NCBI GenBank assembly: GCA_003221375.1
Contig: QHRI01000409.1
Span: forward strand, 1 to 5,269
Direction: 5' to 3'
From: Verrucomicrobiota bacterium
Lineage (GTDB): Bacteria > Verrucomicrobiota > Verrucomicrobiia > Chthoniobacterales > UBA10450
Length of the DNA stretch: 5,269 nucleotides
Shown: in pieces, positions 4,612-5,269 of the stretch
Layout: each line of letters opens with the position of its first letter
How positions within the stretch are numbered: the stretch's first letter is position 1
Position numbers and translations under genes: made by a program
The notes under the pieces: generated by a model
Databases searched by the model: none
Told to the model about the DNA's origin: nothing
The model's input: the letters and a program-made list of their open reading frames with translations, nothing else

Positions 4612-5269
4612 ATGAATAACGGATCAGATCCACTCATACGACTAAGTAGCGTTACAAAGGTATTTCTCACTGACGAAGTAGAAACCCATGCGCTATCCGG
4701 AATCCACCTCGACATTCGACCTGGTGAATATGTTTCCATCGCTGGACCATCGGGCTGCGGTAAAACGACCTTGCTCTCAATCCTCGGCCTGCTCGATACA
4801 CCTTCGGACGGCAGCTACTCGCTAAAGGGACACGAAGTTGCCAATCTTTCGTTCGCAGATCGGGCGCGGATTCGCAATCGTGAGATCGGTTTCATCTTCC
4901 AAAGCTTCAATCTCATAGGGGATCTCAGTGTCTTTGAGAACGTTGAGCTGCCGCTGACGTATCGCGGAATGGCCGCCAGTGAGCGCAAGTCGTTTGTCAC
5001 CGGAGCTCTTGAGCGCGTGGGGATGGCACATCGCGCAAAACACTTGCCAAGTCAGCTCTCAGGGGGCCAACAACAGCGCGTCGCTGTCGCCCGGGCGCTC
5101 GCAGGCAGGCCGGCCATTCTGTTAGCCGACGAACCAACGGGCAATCTTGATTCGCGTAACGGCGAAGCAGTGATGCAGCTACTCAAGGAATTGCACGGGA
5201 ACGGCGCCACCATTTGCATGGTCACACATGACGAGCGATTCGCTCAGCATGCGGATCGCACCGTGCATC
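4612..5269 (+). CDS. ABC transporter ATP-binding protein, MacB/LolD type, partial at right edge
   Basis: Energy-coupling ATPase of an efflux or lipoprotein-type ABC system; 219 residues are visible of about 230-250 expected, and the frame is open at the window end. Motifs in order: Walker A GPSGCGKT at 45-52, Q-loop Q97 in FIFQSFN, ABC signature LSGGQQQR at 149-156, Walker B ILLADE at 169-174, D-loop GNLD at 177-180, H-loop H206 in VTHDE. The [13 protein letters not shown] and [11 protein letters not shown] segments are typical of MacB/LolD/FtsE-like ATPases, which pair with FtsX-like permeases; such a permease is expected just beyond the window. ATG 4612 is chosen because the usual N-terminus ([11 protein letters not shown]) follows within eight residues. 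There is no Shine-Dalgarno; a heptamer array abuts the start. With the adaptor it should form a MacAB-like pump. Confidence 0.95.
   Translation, partial: MNNGSDPLIRLSSVTKVFLTDEVETHALSGIHLDIRPGEYVSIAGPSGCGKTTLLSILGLLDTPSDGSYSLKGHEVANLSFADRARIRNREIGFIFQSFNLIGDLSVFENVELPLTYRGMAASERKSFVTGALERVGMAHRAKHLPSQLSGGQQQRVAVARALAGRPAILLADEPTGNLDSRNGEAVMQLLKELHGNGATICMVTHDERFAQHADRTVH

Noticed and set aside
4454..4615. 53-codon ORF overlapping the ABC ATPase start by ATGA, which could give translational coupling
   Set aside because: It has no ribosome site and most of it is simply the translated 56-nt repeat and heptamers; the overlap is probably chance.

Overview
The window holds most of a regulated efflux module, all on the + strand. 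In order it carries an NtrC-type sigma-54 response regulator, a membrane histidine kinase, a control region with a textbook sigma-54 promoter, a small one-helix membrane protein, a HlyD/MacA-type periplasmic adaptor, and the start of a MacB/LolD-type ABC ATPase that runs off the right edge. The adaptor implies a Gram-negative envelope. Protein resemblance, moderate GC and the many palindromic and heptamer intergenic repeats suggest a soil Verrucomicrobiota or Acidobacteriota member. That placement is inference.

Layout. 36-1106: the regulator has intact receiver and AAA+ motifs, but its frame breaks before the WPGNVREL/sensor II region. 1079-1279: the Fis-type DNA-binding end lies in another frame, so roughly 35 residues are missing plus a frameshift. 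1284-1311: four tandem heptamers before the kinase. 1322-2656: kinase with two membrane helices, HAMP, PAS, HisKA and HATPase. 2657-2881: control region with a two-palindrome repeat, three further dyads and the promoter at 2835-2851. 2882-3160: small membrane protein. 3212-4414: adaptor, whose N-terminus also looks frameshifted. 4415-4611: gap with heptamer arrays in opposite orientation around an inverted copy of the 56-nt repeat. 4612-5269: ABC ATPase, partial.

How it should work. The kinase would phosphorylate Asp52 of the regulator. The activated regulator would bind dyads about 95-135 nt upstream of the start site and drive sigma-54 polymerase at 2835-2851, switching on the small protein, adaptor and ABC transporter. 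A permease and a TolC-type channel are expected outside the window.

The main surprises are the broken regulator beside an intact-looking sigma-54 promoter, the inverted pair of 56-nt repeats, and degenerate 7-nt repeats in two of the three larger gaps (three arrays in all). Both frame breaks need read-level confirmation before being treated as biology.
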